Positions 53,595 through 62,689 are shown, counted from the stretch's first letter. The stretch: 64,000 nt of DNA from an uncultured Ruminococcus sp. (GCA_945868475.1 CAMBLM010000009.1:60679-124678), one strand, 5' to 3'. The notes: generated by a model not told the origin, from the sequence alone. Made by a program: numbers and translations.

Positions 53595-53739
53595 AAATGA
53601 CGTGATTGGGGCTGCAAAATAGGTTATAAACCAATAAGCGTTGGACGATACGGAAGCCTACTACAATGAATACTATGATAATTTCGATTGATAGGTGTAC
53701 AAAAAGCGGTACAGAAAAAACTTTCGATCCTGCATTTCA

Positions 53740-53768
53740 TTGACTTTTACGCCTATATAAAATATAAT
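53740..53768 (+). promoter_or_regulatory. Promoter of the microprotein/ATP-grasp unit
   Basis: TTGACT (53740-53745), 17 bp, TATAAT (53763-53768), then AATACAGAAGAAAGAAC, faintly similar to the start of the palindrome-promoter transcripts. Confidence 0.7.
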
Positions 53769-53841
53769 AAATACAGAAGAAAGAACAAGGCCAAAGCTTC
53801 ATGAAGCTTAACGTCATACAAATAATATGGAGGATGATGAT

Positions 53842-53991
53842 ATGTTTTTATTCTGGCTTGCAATTGCTATTGTTATTGGACTTTCGGAAGAAATAAAGGA
53901 CAGCTATGATGCTTATAAGTACCATCAGAATGGCGGCTTTGAAGCTAAATATCCTTGCTTTAGATCCAATTATAATAACAATAATAGGTAA
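53842..53991 (+). CDS. Membrane-anchored microprotein (49 residues)
   Basis: MFLFWLAIAIVIGLSEEIKD forms one membrane helix; the tail ends in a run of Asn (SNYNNNNR). GGAGG precedes the ATG. First frame after the promoter. No family recognised. Confidence 0.55.
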   Translation: MFLFWLAIAIVIGLSEEIKDSYDAYKYHQNGGFEAKYPCFRSNYNNNNR

Positions 53992-54171
53992 CAAACACGT
54001 TATTAAAATAAACAACCTAATTCACCTTGCAGAATTTCGAATGTGATATCCCTTGCCGAGTTACTATCAGCAAGGGATATTCAGTATATGAGATTTGTAC
54101 CACTGTTTATGAAATCCTATTGTGCGGTGGTAGCTATTGCATTCTGCAAGACAAACGAAAGGTGAATGATT

Positions 54172-54306
54172 ATGAGCAATAATAATGATGATTTCGATTT
54201 TGATGATTTCCTTATGTTTGAAACCATAAAGGGCGGCGGAGGATGCCTTGTATCTGCACTTTCGATAATTGGGACTATCAGGTTTATTGTTGCATTGATT
54301 ATTTAG
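54172..54306 (+). CDS. Acidic-hydrophobic microprotein (44 residues)
   Basis: MSNNNDDFDFDDFLMFETIK, a glycine run (GGGGCL) and a hydrophobic tail (VSALSIIGTIRFIVALII). The N-terminus is very acidic and the C-terminus membrane-like, split by a Gly-Gly-type hinge, which resembles a leader-core peptide layout. GAAAGGTG precedes the ATG. It ends 10 bp before the ATP-grasp gene, so they are co-transcribed. Confidence 0.6.
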   Translation: MSNNNDDFDFDDFLMFETIKGGGGCLVSALSIIGTIRFIVALII

Positions 54307-54316
54307 GTGAGATATT

Positions 54317-55054
54317 ATGAAAGTTTATGTACAGTCATTTTCAAATGGTGTTCCGCACAATTATAATTTTATGAATGCTTGGCAAGGTTTCAGAGAAATG
54401 GGGTTTGAAGTTATACCCTTTATCGATTATGAAGGCCTTTGTTCAAGTGAACGAAGTGATATAATTGTTGGATATGTTAATACTGTGCGCAACAGATTAA
54501 ATGACTTGGGAATAACCGCTCCCGAAATGGACTATCCGCAGGAATTAAATAAATATCTTGGTAGAAGAATATGGAAAACTGCTATGAGTGCTGTCAGCAA
54601 TAATCCGAAATGTTGGCCTGTGTTTGTAAAGCCGTTGGAGGACAAGCAATTCACGGGAGTGGTCGTGCGTTCGACCAAAGACTTAATTGGATGTGGAATT
54701 GTTGGTGTTGATCAGGATGTTTACTGTTCAGAAATAGTGGATTTTGTTGCCGAGTGGCGCTGTTTTGTAAGATACGGAAGGATACTTGGTGTACGACCTT
54801 ACAAGGGTGACTGGAAAGCTCATTTCGATCCCGTTGTTATTGAAAATGCGGTTAAAGAGTTTTCTGATGCTCCAAAAGGATACGCAATAGATTTCGGGCT
54901 TACAAAAGACGGAAGAACATTGCTTATTGAGGTTAATGACGGGTATGCTCTTGGATGTTATGGATTGTTTTATCTTGATTATGCAAAGCTGTTGTCCGCA
55001 AGATGGGCAGAACTTACGGGTACAGAAGATGAATGTGCATTTGATTTGGTATGA
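54317..55054 (+). CDS. ATP-grasp ligase, R2K-type
   Basis: 245 residues. The ATP-grasp core is visible: WPVFVKPLEDKQFTGVVV (lysine in the first ATP-binding strand), CSEIVDFVAEWRCFVRYGRIL (the R in EWRCF), and YAIDFGLTKDGRTLLIEVNDG (metal-binding Glu-x-Asn). The overall length and the EWR motif match the R2K clade of ATP-grasp proteins seen in phages and conflict loci. It would form an amide or ester bond on a peptide or nucleic-acid-linked carboxylate. The peptide encoded 10 bp upstream is an obvious candidate substrate. Confidence 0.82.
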   Translation: MKVYVQSFSNGVPHNYNFMNAWQGFREMGFEVIPFIDYEGLCSSERSDIIVGYVNTVRNRLNDLGITAPEMDYPQELNKYLGRRIWKTAMSAVSNNPKCWPVFVKPLEDKQFTGVVVRSTKDLIGCGIVGVDQDVYCSEIVDFVAEWRCFVRYGRILGVRPYKGDWKAHFDPVVIENAVKEFSDAPKGYAIDFGLTKDGRTLLIEVNDGYALGCYGLFYLDYAKLLSARWAELTGTEDECAFDLV

Positions 55055-55081
55055 TCGTACTGTTTATTGCCGGACAAAACT

Positions 55082-55122
55082 AATTGCAGGAGAACACCCT
55101 TTGGTGAACTCCTGCAATTCTC
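55082..55122 (+). terminator. Terminator after the ATP-grasp gene
   Basis: AATTGCAGGAG/CTCCTGCAATT with loop containing CACCCTTTGGTG. A closely similar decayed hairpin recurs at 63421-63457. Confidence 0.75.
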
Positions 55123-55197
55123 TTTATATCGAAAGAATACATTAAAACTGTAATTTGAATAATTTTGAAATATTCCTATTTATACGACATATTTCTA

Positions 55198-55226
55198 TTG
55201 AAAAGTCATTAAAACTATGGTATAAT
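55198..55226 (+). promoter_or_regulatory. Promoter of the DUF4143 ATPase
   Basis: TTGAAA (55198-55203), 17 bp, TATAAT (55221-55226). Confidence 0.75.
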
Positions 55227-55257
55227 AACATCGAAAAGTTATTTCAGAGGTGATATT

Positions 55258-56574
55258 ATGCTGTATCGTAAGATTGAAAAGGTTATTGAAGAGCATTTAA
55301 AATCCGATTCAAAGAAAATTCTGCTGGTTGACGGTGCTCGTCAGGTCGGCAAGACTTACATTATCCGACACGTTGGTCAGAAGCTTTTCGAAAACTTTAT
55401 TGAAATAAACATGGTCGAGGATTCTCTTGGTGACAGGCTATTTGAAAACACCCGAACGATCGAGGACTTCTATCTTCAAGTAAGTATGCTTTTCGGCAGC
55501 AAAATGAAGCAGAAAGAAAACACTCTCATTTTTATTGATGAGATACAAGCCTATCCTCATCTTTTGACGCTGCTGAAATTTTTGTCGCAGGATGACAAGT
55601 TCACATATATTGCAAGCGGTTCTCTGCTTGGTGTAACGCTTTCGCAGACAACTTCTATTCCTATGGGAAGTATTCGCAAAATAAGAATGTTTCCGCTTGA
55701 CTTTGAGGAATTCTTGTATGCAAACGGAATGAACGAGATCGTTATTTCATCTTTGCAGAAAAAGTTTGAACGGCTTGAAGCTCTTGACGAGCCTATGCAT
55801 AATAAGATGATGGATCTGTTCCGTAAGTATCTGCTTGTCGGCGGTCTGCCGGACGCTGTAAATTCATATCTTGCCGAAAAGAATATTCAGTCTGTTCGTG
55901 AAATTCAAAAGGAAATACACGATTATTATGCTGCGGACGCTTCAAAGTATGACGAAGCGAACAAGCTGAAGATCCGCAGAGTTTATGACCTTATTCCGTC
56001 AAATATGGAGAATAAGAAAAAGCGTGTTGTTGCGCAAAGCATTGAGAATAAAAAAGGCAAGACGTTTAACGATTACTGTGATGAGTTTGAGTATCTTATC
56101 GGTGCAGGGATCGCATTGAATGTTCAGGCAATTTCGAATCCTGCATTTCCGCTTATTGAGTCAACGGGAAAGAATCTGCTAAAGCTGTATCTGAATGATG
56201 TGGGTATTCTTACGGGTATTCTATACGGCAACAATATCCGTGCGATTCTTGATGATGAAAGAAGCATTAATCTCGGTTCGGTGTATGAAACGGTTGTTGC
56301 AAGCGAGCTTATTGCTCATGGGCATACGCTTTTCTACTATGACAATCGAAACAAGGGAGAAGTTGACTATCTTATTGATGATTATGACAGCCTTTCAGCT
56401 GTGCCGATAGAAGTCAAGTCGGGCAAGGATTACACGGTTCACAGTGTGCTGAATAATTTTGTTCAGAACGAAGATTATCACATCAAGAAGGCGTTTGTTG
56501 TATCGAATGAGAGAACGGTATCACAGAAAGGCAAGATCACTTACATTCCAATTTATTATGTGATGTTTTTTTGA
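55258..56574 (+). CDS. AAA-family ATPase with DUF4143 domain
   Basis: 438 residues. N-terminal AAA_14 domain: Walker A DGARQVGKTYI, Walker B TLIFIDEIQAYP and sensor GSLLGVTL. The DUF4143 domain (about 210-400) ends in a restriction-endonuclease-like set: GEVDYLIDD then VPIEVKSGK (Asp...Glu-x-Lys). The family is widespread in gut bacteria and archaea, with unknown targets; a nuclease-ATPase switch is suggested by the fold. GAGGTG precedes the ATG. Monocistronic, with promoter and terminator. Confidence 0.92.
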   Translation: MLYRKIEKVIEEHLKSDSKKILLVDGARQVGKTYIIRHVGQKLFENFIEINMVEDSLGDRLFENTRTIEDFYLQVSMLFGSKMKQKENTLIFIDEIQAYPHLLTLLKFLSQDDKFTYIASGSLLGVTLSQTTSIPMGSIRKIRMFPLDFEEFLYANGMNEIVISSLQKKFERLEALDEPMHNKMMDLFRKYLLVGGLPDAVNSYLAEKNIQSVREIQKEIHDYYAADASKYDEANKLKIRRVYDLIPSNMENKKKRVVAQSIENKKGKTFNDYCDEFEYLIGAGIALNVQAISNPAFPLIESTGKNLLKLYLNDVGILTGILYGNNIRAILDDERSINLGSVYETVVASELIAHGHTLFYYDNRNKGEVDYLIDDYDSLSAVPIEVKSGKDYTVHSVLNNFVQNEDYHIKKAFVVSNERTVSQKGKITYIPIYYVMFF

Positions 56575-56599
56575 GAAGATAAGCTTTATATAATTCGAA

Positions 56600-56638
56600 A
56601 CATCCCCGATCACGAACGATCGGGGATGTTGGTTTTTG
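56600..56638 (+). terminator. Terminator of the DUF4143 gene
   Basis: ACATCCCCGATC/GATCGGGGATGT hairpin followed by TGGTTTTT. Confidence 0.9.
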
Positions 56639-56662
56639 GGCTGACATACCATTTGAATCTAT

Positions 56663-57130
56663 CTATTCCTCCCAAAATAAAAAAGTTATATCAATATACA
56701 CATTATTCTCTTTCTTATATAATCTTTGATTGGTTGTTTTCTTTGATAAATCGCCAAGTTCTTGTTTATATGAACCGACCTTTATATAATCAAAGCACCT
56801 CATCCATTCTTCAATCCTGCAGTCCCTTCCGCAATACAAACAAGTTTTGAAACCATAACTATGTATTTTTTTACACAGCGTTTCAAATTCGATATGCTCA
56901 TAATCAGTATTTTTGCCCTCACCTAAAAAACATACACAAGTTATCCTGTTTGAATATGCCAGAAGTAAATCTTCAAAAACGTCTACTAAATTTGTGTCTG
57001 TACTGTTTTGAAGCTCCGGTGAAAAACATCCGGGACAACGGTTAAGGCATTCTGCCAGATGGAAATTCAAACACACTTCATTAGGAACTTCCCATGAATT
57101 TGTTACATTATAGTCATAAAACTTAAGCAT
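56663..57130 (-). CDS. Small radical SAM protein, NrdG-like
   Basis: 155 residues, the size of anaerobic ribonucleotide-reductase activases. The [4Fe-4S] motif CLNRCPGC (CxxxCxxC) lies at about 28-35 after VCLNFHLAE, and VCFLGEGKNTDYEHIEFETLCKKI matches the GG-E-like SAM-binding strand. No NrdD is encoded here. It may activate a glycyl-radical enzyme elsewhere, or be a stand-alone modification enzyme. AT-rich codon use. Confidence 0.8.
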   Translation of the reverse strand: MLKFYDYNVTNSWEVPNEVCLNFHLAECLNRCPGCFSPELQNSTDTNLVDVFEDLLLAYSNRITCVCFLGEGKNTDYEHIEFETLCKKIHSYGFKTCLYCGRDCRIEEWMRCFDYIKVGSYKQELGDLSKKTTNQRLYKKENNVYIDITFLFWEE

Positions 57131-57257
57131 AACAAAATAATACCTTTGTTTATTGATAAAAGATTTGATTTCACATAATTCATACTGATTGCCTCCGATG
57201 TTAATTTTGATATAGAATATTAAGCTTTGTCCAGACTCTCAATATTTTTCGATACTA

Positions 57258-57440
57258 CTATCCTATTTGGGGCAGATCAAGTGTATTTATTGCTTTAATA
57301 AATCTCTTCCACGATAGAGGGTATGAATTGCTTCCATACCACTTATACTCCTCACCAGTAAATAACCTAACCGGTATAACCCATTTTATACCATCTAATT
57401 CATATATTTTGATTATACCATAACCTGTTACAAATATCAA
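57258..57440 (-). CDS. Possible small protein upstream of the radical SAM gene
   Basis: 60 residues from a TTG (MIFVTGYGIIKIYELDGIKWVIPVRLFTGEEYKWYG...). No strong binding site. The aromatic, strand-rich sequence and same-strand position make a real gene possible; no family recognised. Confidence 0.35.
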   Translation of the reverse strand: MIFVTGYGIIKIYELDGIKWVIPVRLFTGEEYKWYGSNSYPLSWKRFIKAINTLDLPQIG

Positions 57441-57758
57441 CGTTTATCCTATCAGATATTTTTTTGCTGTCCTAAAAGCAACACACCTAAAACCGATTCT
57501 ACACTTATAATTGATACATTGATAAAATGCTTTTGGGAATTGTCAAATAAAAAATCCGTATCATTTTTCGATACGAGTTCAGTCAATCAAAAAGCCCCTA
57601 ATCAGTCTACTGATTAGGGGTAAAATCATAAATTCATGTAAAAACAGCTTCAAAAACCATAAAATGCAATAAAGTATAAAGCTTATTCCACCTATGAACC
57701 GCTTTTTTTAAGATTCATGGCAGCAAATTTAAGCCTAATGTCAATATTCCTGTTGTGC
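57441..57758. terminator. Non-coding interval with terminator
   Basis: About 320 bp without a gene. CCCCTAATCAGT/ACTGATTAGGGG (57595-57620) is a perfect 12-bp stem flanked by A/T runs, likely a bidirectional terminator for the genes on each side. A weaker CGTATC/GATACG hairpin is near 57557. Confidence 0.7.
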
Positions 57759-59063
57759 TTATATGCTCGCAGGAATTATGCTGCATTCAGATTTTATTCT
57801 TTTTATATCATCGCTGTCAAGGATTTTCTTTTTTGCAAGTTCTGCTGCAACCTTTTCAAAGAAATCAGCATTCTGCGACAGTATTTCTTTTGCCTTGAAA
57901 TAATATCTTTCTATTTCAGCCGAAATCACACATTCTCTTCGGCTGTTCGTTTCATTGGAAGCGTCGTGACCATAGTGATAAAGGGTCAATCCCGATGTGC
58001 AGTTTTCAGAAACTATAATGCCTACCATTGAAAACGCTTTATCTAAATCGTACCTTGTCCCGATATCCCTGATACCGAATTTTTTATCAACAGCTGCCAT
58101 TCCTGCAAGAGTGGAAATTACATCCTTTTCAATAGATCTAAATGTCTTATTATTGTTATTGCAGCAGTATTTGGTAATTCCACCTTCTCTGTCATTTGTG
58201 TTAAAGAAGGTTACAAGAGTTATGCTTTCGGGGCATAGTATCTCCGATACTACCGCATGACCGCTTTCATGATATATTGTAAGAGTTTTAACGTCAGAGC
58301 TGTCGGATAGGTCGATATTACTATTATCTTCAAAGGAGCATAAAGGAATATCGTAGAAGGAACGCAAATAGGCTTTTCGAAAATGATCCATAGTGATTTT
58401 TTCATCACGTTTGAAACCTGCATACGATCCTGCCTCATTTATAATTGTTTCAAGCTGTGCGCAGGAGTGACCGTTAAGTATTCTTGCTATTGCTTCCGGG
58501 TTTATGTCATCTGCGATCTGTTTGTTTCTCAGATAATATGCGACTATATCTACTGCGTCCTGTCCTTCGGGAGGTGTAATTTCAATTATACGGTCAAATC
58601 GTCCTGCTCTGCACAAAGAAGGTGGAAGTACATATTTGTTATTGGCGGTTGCAACAACGAAGACCTCTTTGTCACGAACTTCATCTATGCAAGACTGAAT
58701 TGTTACATATTCTTCCGGATTGACCAGTTCATTATTATCCGAGAACTTGTCAAGATCGTCAAGAAATACTATGCAAGGTGCATTTTTTGCTGCTTCGTCA
58801 AAGCATTCTTTGATTGACCGTATAAAATCACCGTTGGGCTGATTCTTGCGAAGTATATAATACTTATATCCGGAGGCTTCTATCAGGCACGAGATCATAA
58901 GTGTCTTTCCTACACCGGGTTTTCCGTGAAGTAATAGTCCTTTTGGGGGTGTCACGCCGAGTTTTTTATAAACCTCTTTGTTTATAAGAATGTCAACGAT
59001 CTGTTCAAGGGTCCTTTTTACCGATGAGTAACCTATAACTCTGTCAAAGCTTGTTCTGCTCAT
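57759..59063 (-). CDS. FtsH-like AAA+ metalloprotease without membrane anchor
   Basis: 434 residues from the ATG at 59063 (GAGGTAT upstream; the frame to 59156 runs into the promoter). Walker A GKPGVGKT (47-54), Walker B IVFLDDLD (98-105), AGRFDRII arginine finger, then an M41 peptidase domain with HESGH (265-269) and the third metal ligand in TRYDLDKAF. The FtsH N-terminal transmembrane part is absent, so it would be cytosolic. It probably degrades or remodels specific proteins. Divergently transcribed from the UDG-like/PARG operon with a shared inverted-repeat operator region. Confidence 0.88.
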   Translation of the reverse strand: MSRTSFDRVIGYSSVKRTLEQIVDILINKEVYKKLGVTPPKGLLLHGKPGVGKTLMISCLIEASGYKYYILRKNQPNGDFIRSIKECFDEAAKNAPCIVFLDDLDKFSDNNELVNPEEYVTIQSCIDEVRDKEVFVVATANNKYVLPPSLCRAGRFDRIIEITPPEGQDAVDIVAYYLRNKQIADDINPEAIARILNGHSCAQLETIINEAGSYAGFKRDEKITMDHFRKAYLRSFYDIPLCSFEDNSNIDLSDSSDVKTLTIYHESGHAVVSEILCPESITLVTFFNTNDREGGITKYCCNNNNKTFRSIEKDVISTLAGMAAVDKKFGIRDIGTRYDLDKAFSMVGIIVSENCTSGLTLYHYGHDASNETNSRRECVISAEIERYYFKAKEILSQNADFFEKVAAELAKKKILDSDDIKRIKSECSIIPASI

Positions 59064-59153
59064 AAATATACCTCTTTTCTTTTGGTTTCCGATTGATTTT
59101 TTCAGAACACCTCTCGTGTTCTCTGTATCCATATAATAGCATATCATTTTCAC

Positions 59154-59231
59154 CAAATTTGGTATAGGTTATTGAAAACACGAGTATGTTGTGCTATAAT
59201 GTTTATAACTATTACACCTATACCAAATTTG
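59154..59231. promoter_or_regulatory. Divergent operator: 16-bp inverted repeat
   Basis: CAAATTTGGTATAGGT (59154-59169) and its perfect inverse ACCTATACCAAATTTG (59216-59231), 46 bp apart, in the 240-bp space between the FtsH-like gene and the UDG-like gene. A TATAAT (59195-59200) lies between. The layout suggests one regulator controlling both transcripts, perhaps the WYL protein encoded downstream. Confidence 0.7.
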
Positions 59232-59304
59232 TCCTTTGATGTGTGCTATACTTTAATTACAGATATAGAAACAGAAATTAATTACAATGCAGGAGGTTGC
59301 ATAT

Positions 59305-60090
59305 ATGAATCAAAAAGATAAATTAGAACGCTATAACGATCTTGTCAAGGCTGTAAATAACTGTCCTCATATAGACGAATGCAGCAAAGGCATAAAAATG
59401 ACATTATGCAGAAGCTGCAATGAAGTTAATCTTTGGACATACTGGGAAGGTGGTCGTGACAGGCTTGACGCCGAAATATTATTAGTAGGACAGGACTGGG
59501 GACAGTTAATAAACATACAGGAAACCGAAAAAGTTCTTAAATATGCAAACAGCGGCATCATTTACAATGACTTATTTGAGGGTATAGATAGTGTAACAAA
59601 TATAAATCTCTGCCGCCTGTTCAAGGAAATTAAAGGCTGTGAAGATATAGAAAGTGATTGTCTAACTGCCGGCAGAAAATGCAAAAAAGTATTTTTTACA
59701 AACTATGCTTGCTGTTACAGAGAGGGTAAAACAAGCGGCGGCTTCAACGCTGCATGGACTAATAACTGCAAAGATTATTTTGTAGAGCTTGTCAATATTA
59801 TTCAGCCGAAAATAATAATCTGCCTTGGACGAAAGACTTTTGACAGCGTTTTAGTAGCATCGGGCAAAAAAAGAAGCAAAGGCAGTTATAACGATACCAT
59901 TTTAGCTGGTTACGTTGACGCTGATTTCGGCGAAACAACTGCAAAGGTTTTCCCGGTAGCTCACCCGGGAACCATGGGAACACTTAACAGATGCCGTGCT
60001 AAGGATAATGTTTCAAAAGAAAACAGCATGAAGAAAGGACTTGAACTTCAGATAAACGACTGGAAAAAGATTAACGATAACATAAAATAA
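59305..60090 (+). CDS. Uracil-DNA-glycosylase superfamily-like protein
   Basis: 261 residues from the ATG at 59305 (GGAGG). The UDG-fold marks are ILLVGQDWG (motif 1 region), FFTNYACCYREG, PKIIICLGRKTFDSVL and VAHPGTMGTLNR (motif 2 region). An N-terminal Cys cluster (CPHIDECSKGIKMTLCRSC) could bind a metal or Fe-S cluster. The exact substrate is uncertain; motif 1 lacks the usual GE.PG. It is followed 15 bp later by a PARG-like gene, implying a common role on modified DNA or nucleotides. Confidence 0.75.
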   Translation: MNQKDKLERYNDLVKAVNNCPHIDECSKGIKMTLCRSCNEVNLWTYWEGGRDRLDAEILLVGQDWGQLINIQETEKVLKYANSGIIYNDLFEGIDSVTNINLCRLFKEIKGCEDIESDCLTAGRKCKKVFFTNYACCYREGKTSGGFNAAWTNNCKDYFVELVNIIQPKIIICLGRKTFDSVLVASGKKRSKGSYNDTILAGYVDADFGETTAKVFPVAHPGTMGTLNRCRAKDNVSKENSMKKGLELQINDWKKINDNIK

Positions 60091-60105
60091 TTGGGAGGAA
60101 TATGT

Positions 60106-61482
60106 ATGTCACGTGAAGATAACATCAGAGTATGTAAGGAAAACAGGGAAATTGTAAGAAATAACTGCTACCGCTTTGAGGGCAATAGAGTTTATTTTGA
60201 TCACTTTTTAGAAGACCACCAGAAGGTGATCGTACTTAGCCCCGAAAAAATTCAAAGCATAGTTGACGATGATGACGAGACCTTTGAACGCACATTCTAT
60301 GGCTCCGATAACTGTAAGTTCAGAATTACAAACGGCGACAGCTTATCAGTCAAGACAGGTATTGTACTTAATTTCGCTAATGCAATACACCCCGGTGGCG
60401 GGTATCGCAATGGCGCTAATGCACAAGAGGAAGCACTCTGCCGACAGAGTACACTTTATGCTTCTATTGCTTCTCATAAAGCGTCAGAAATGTATAAATA
60501 TAATCGTGAAAACAGCAATCCCATTGATTCAGATTATATGCTTATTTCCCCATGTGTTGAGGTGTTCCGTGACGTTGATCTGAACCTTCTTCCGAAGCCT
60601 TACACCACAGCTGTAATTACTGCTCCTGCACCGGATCTTTACGGAAGCGGTTCAGGCCTTTCCAAACAGGAACTGCGCTTGGTAATGATAGACAGAATCC
60701 GTAATCTGCTTTACTCTGCGGCGTATTATGGTTATCGAAATATTACTCTCGGCGCATGGGGATGCGGTGCTTTCGGACATGATCCTTTTGATATGGCAGG
60801 ATATTTTCGTGAAGTTCTGATTGGTGATCTAATGTATGAGTTTTTTGATTCAGTCACATTTGCAATACTTGACAAGACCAAAAAATCTGATAATTATATT
60901 GCTTTTGAGCAGGTTTTTGCAGACGTTCTTGAAGATAATGACAGCTGTCAATACAGCGAAAAATCATACATTCTCGCTTGCCGCACTTTTCCTGTATGCA
61001 ATCATGTTCGGGATATCGACAAACATAATATTGGTTTTGCGCAAGGAATCTTTACGGATGGAACGCCTTTTGAGGCGGAACTCTGGACAGACGATGATGA
61101 CAATAAAAATCTTACGGTAGTTATGCCTGTTTTCAAACAAATATCTGAAAAAACGATCACCTTATCAAATTCAGACACAAGCACAAATGTAATACCTTTC
61201 TGTCTAAAGACCGAGTTTGAGGATAATTCGGTTTTACATATCGGAATGACGGACGACGGATATGAAGATGATTCTGCGATATCACACAGCTATTCAGAAT
61301 ATCTGGAAGAAATGGGAATCCTGAGATTTGTCGATTGCCGAAGGAACTGCTGTGTGGAATACTCAACCGATATTGCAGGTAATGATCTTGCAGTAATTCA
61401 TACACTTCTCAGTTCGAAAGATGATGTTATTGCAGAAACGGATTTAAAGTTCAGGCCATTTATCGAAAACTATTTTAACTGA
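60106..61482 (+). CDS. Bacterial PARG-like macrodomain protein (TIGR02452 type) with C-terminal extension
   Basis: 458 residues from the ATG at 60106 (GGGAGGA). The N-terminal ~280 residues hold the microbial PARG signature: GIVLNFANAIHPGGGYRNGANAQEEALCRQSTLY, with catalytic-loop GGG and acidic residues, then GAWGCGAFGHDPFDMAGYF. It would hydrolyse ADP-ribose linkages. The last ~170 residues form a beta-rich domain (FTDGTPFEAELWTDDDDNKNLTVVMPVF) that I do not recognise and that is absent from ordinary family members. Coupled with the UDG-like gene. Confidence 0.88.
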   Translation: MSREDNIRVCKENREIVRNNCYRFEGNRVYFDHFLEDHQKVIVLSPEKIQSIVDDDDETFERTFYGSDNCKFRITNGDSLSVKTGIVLNFANAIHPGGGYRNGANAQEEALCRQSTLYASIASHKASEMYKYNRENSNPIDSDYMLISPCVEVFRDVDLNLLPKPYTTAVITAPAPDLYGSGSGLSKQELRLVMIDRIRNLLYSAAYYGYRNITLGAWGCGAFGHDPFDMAGYFREVLIGDLMYEFFDSVTFAILDKTKKSDNYIAFEQVFADVLEDNDSCQYSEKSYILACRTFPVCNHVRDIDKHNIGFAQGIFTDGTPFEAELWTDDDDNKNLTVVMPVFKQISEKTITLSNSDTSTNVIPFCLKTEFEDNSVLHIGMTDDGYEDDSAISHSYSEYLEEMGILRFVDCRRNCCVEYSTDIAGNDLAVIHTLLSSKDDVIAETDLKFRPFIENYFN

Positions 61483-61637
61483 AAAGCAAAGTGCTTTGAT
61501 TTTATGCTTGAGCACCTTTTTGCATAGTTTATTGCAATGCTTAAGTATAAGTGATATAATATTATTATACATGTCCCACATTTGCCCTTGCCGGAATTAT
61601 ATAGTGATAATATAAAAACTGATTCACAGGAGGAAAT

Positions 61638-62627
61638 ATGGAAAAGACAAAACAGCGGCTTTTACGGGTTCTTGACATAATAAAACGCACCGATGAACAG
61701 CATCCCATAACAGCAAATGAAATAGTTGCCGAGCTTGAACGCTATGGGATAGAAGCCGAGCGCAAGGCTGTACTGCGTGATATTGAGGCGCTTGTCGATT
61801 ACGGTTATCAGATCGTAACTCACTCCGATAACAAGTTAGGCTGGTATATGATTGAACGTGATTTTGAGGACTGGGAGCTTAAAGTTCTTTGTGATGCGGT
61901 TGCAGGGGCGCAGTTTCTCACAAAAACCGATTCAAAGCGGCTGATTGGAAAGCTCTGCAATCTTTCAGGAGAAAACGGTAAAAAGCTGCTGCAGTCGGTT
62001 ACTCCGATCGAGTCGGTAAATAAAAATCCTACTGTTTCTACCAAAATATACATTGACACAATTTTAAGAGCCATTAAGAGTAAAAAACAGGTCAATTTCC
62101 AGTACGTTTACACCGACCCAAATATGAAAAAAGTTCTGAAACATGACGGAAAGCATTACAAGGTAAACCCTTATTCTCTGTACTGGAACAATGACAGATA
62201 CTACCTTGTGGGCAATTACAGTGGCTATGATAACTTATCTCACTATCGGCTTGACAGGATAAGAAATCTTTCTGTTTCGGAGGAGGATATTCTTAGCGCA
62301 GACGAGCTTCTTGGTGCTAATTCATCGCTGTTGATAGCGGAACACGTCAAGAATGCTTTTTACAATTACAGCGGAGAAAAAATCTGTCTGACATTGCGTT
62401 TTAACGGCTATATGGCAGATGACCTTATCGACCATTTCGGGCAGGACATAAAGATCACAAAATCTGGTGATATGTACGAAATGACAGTTTTCACCGAGGA
62501 AAGCAATGGACTTTATTACTGGCTTTTACAATACGGCGAGGAGGTAACTGTTGTAAGCCCTGAGAGAGTGAGAACGGAGATAATCAGAAGAATTGATAAT
62601 ATAAGGAAAAATTATTCTGAAATTTAG
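61638..62627 (+). CDS. WYL-domain transcriptional regulator
   Basis: 329 residues. A winged-helix DNA-binding domain (about 1-60: LLRVLDIIKRTDEQHPITANEIVAEL) and a WYL domain (about 140-215, ending in NPYSLYWNNDRYYLVGNYSGYDNLSHYRLDRI) with the WCX extension (LRFNGYMADDLIDHF). WYL regulators sense ligands such as nucleic acid fragments and control defence islands. GGAGG precedes the ATG. Close to the PARG and nuclease-like genes, so it probably regulates this cluster. Confidence 0.93.
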   Translation: MEKTKQRLLRVLDIIKRTDEQHPITANEIVAELERYGIEAERKAVLRDIEALVDYGYQIVTHSDNKLGWYMIERDFEDWELKVLCDAVAGAQFLTKTDSKRLIGKLCNLSGENGKKLLQSVTPIESVNKNPTVSTKIYIDTILRAIKSKKQVNFQYVYTDPNMKKVLKHDGKHYKVNPYSLYWNNDRYYLVGNYSGYDNLSHYRLDRIRNLSVSEEDILSADELLGANSSLLIAEHVKNAFYNYSGEKICLTLRFNGYMADDLIDHFGQDIKITKSGDMYEMTVFTEESNGLYYWLLQYGEEVTVVSPERVRTEIIRRIDNIRKNYSEI

Positions 62628-62689
62628 GCTTTTACATCAATACTAAATCCAAGATTTTTTATGCATAAAAAAACAGGAGGAACAATGAA

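Noticed and set aside
53740..53768. Eighth palindrome promoter
   Set aside because: It has TTTTACG but no symmetric half and the wrong spacing; a normal TTGACT/TATAAT promoter explains it.
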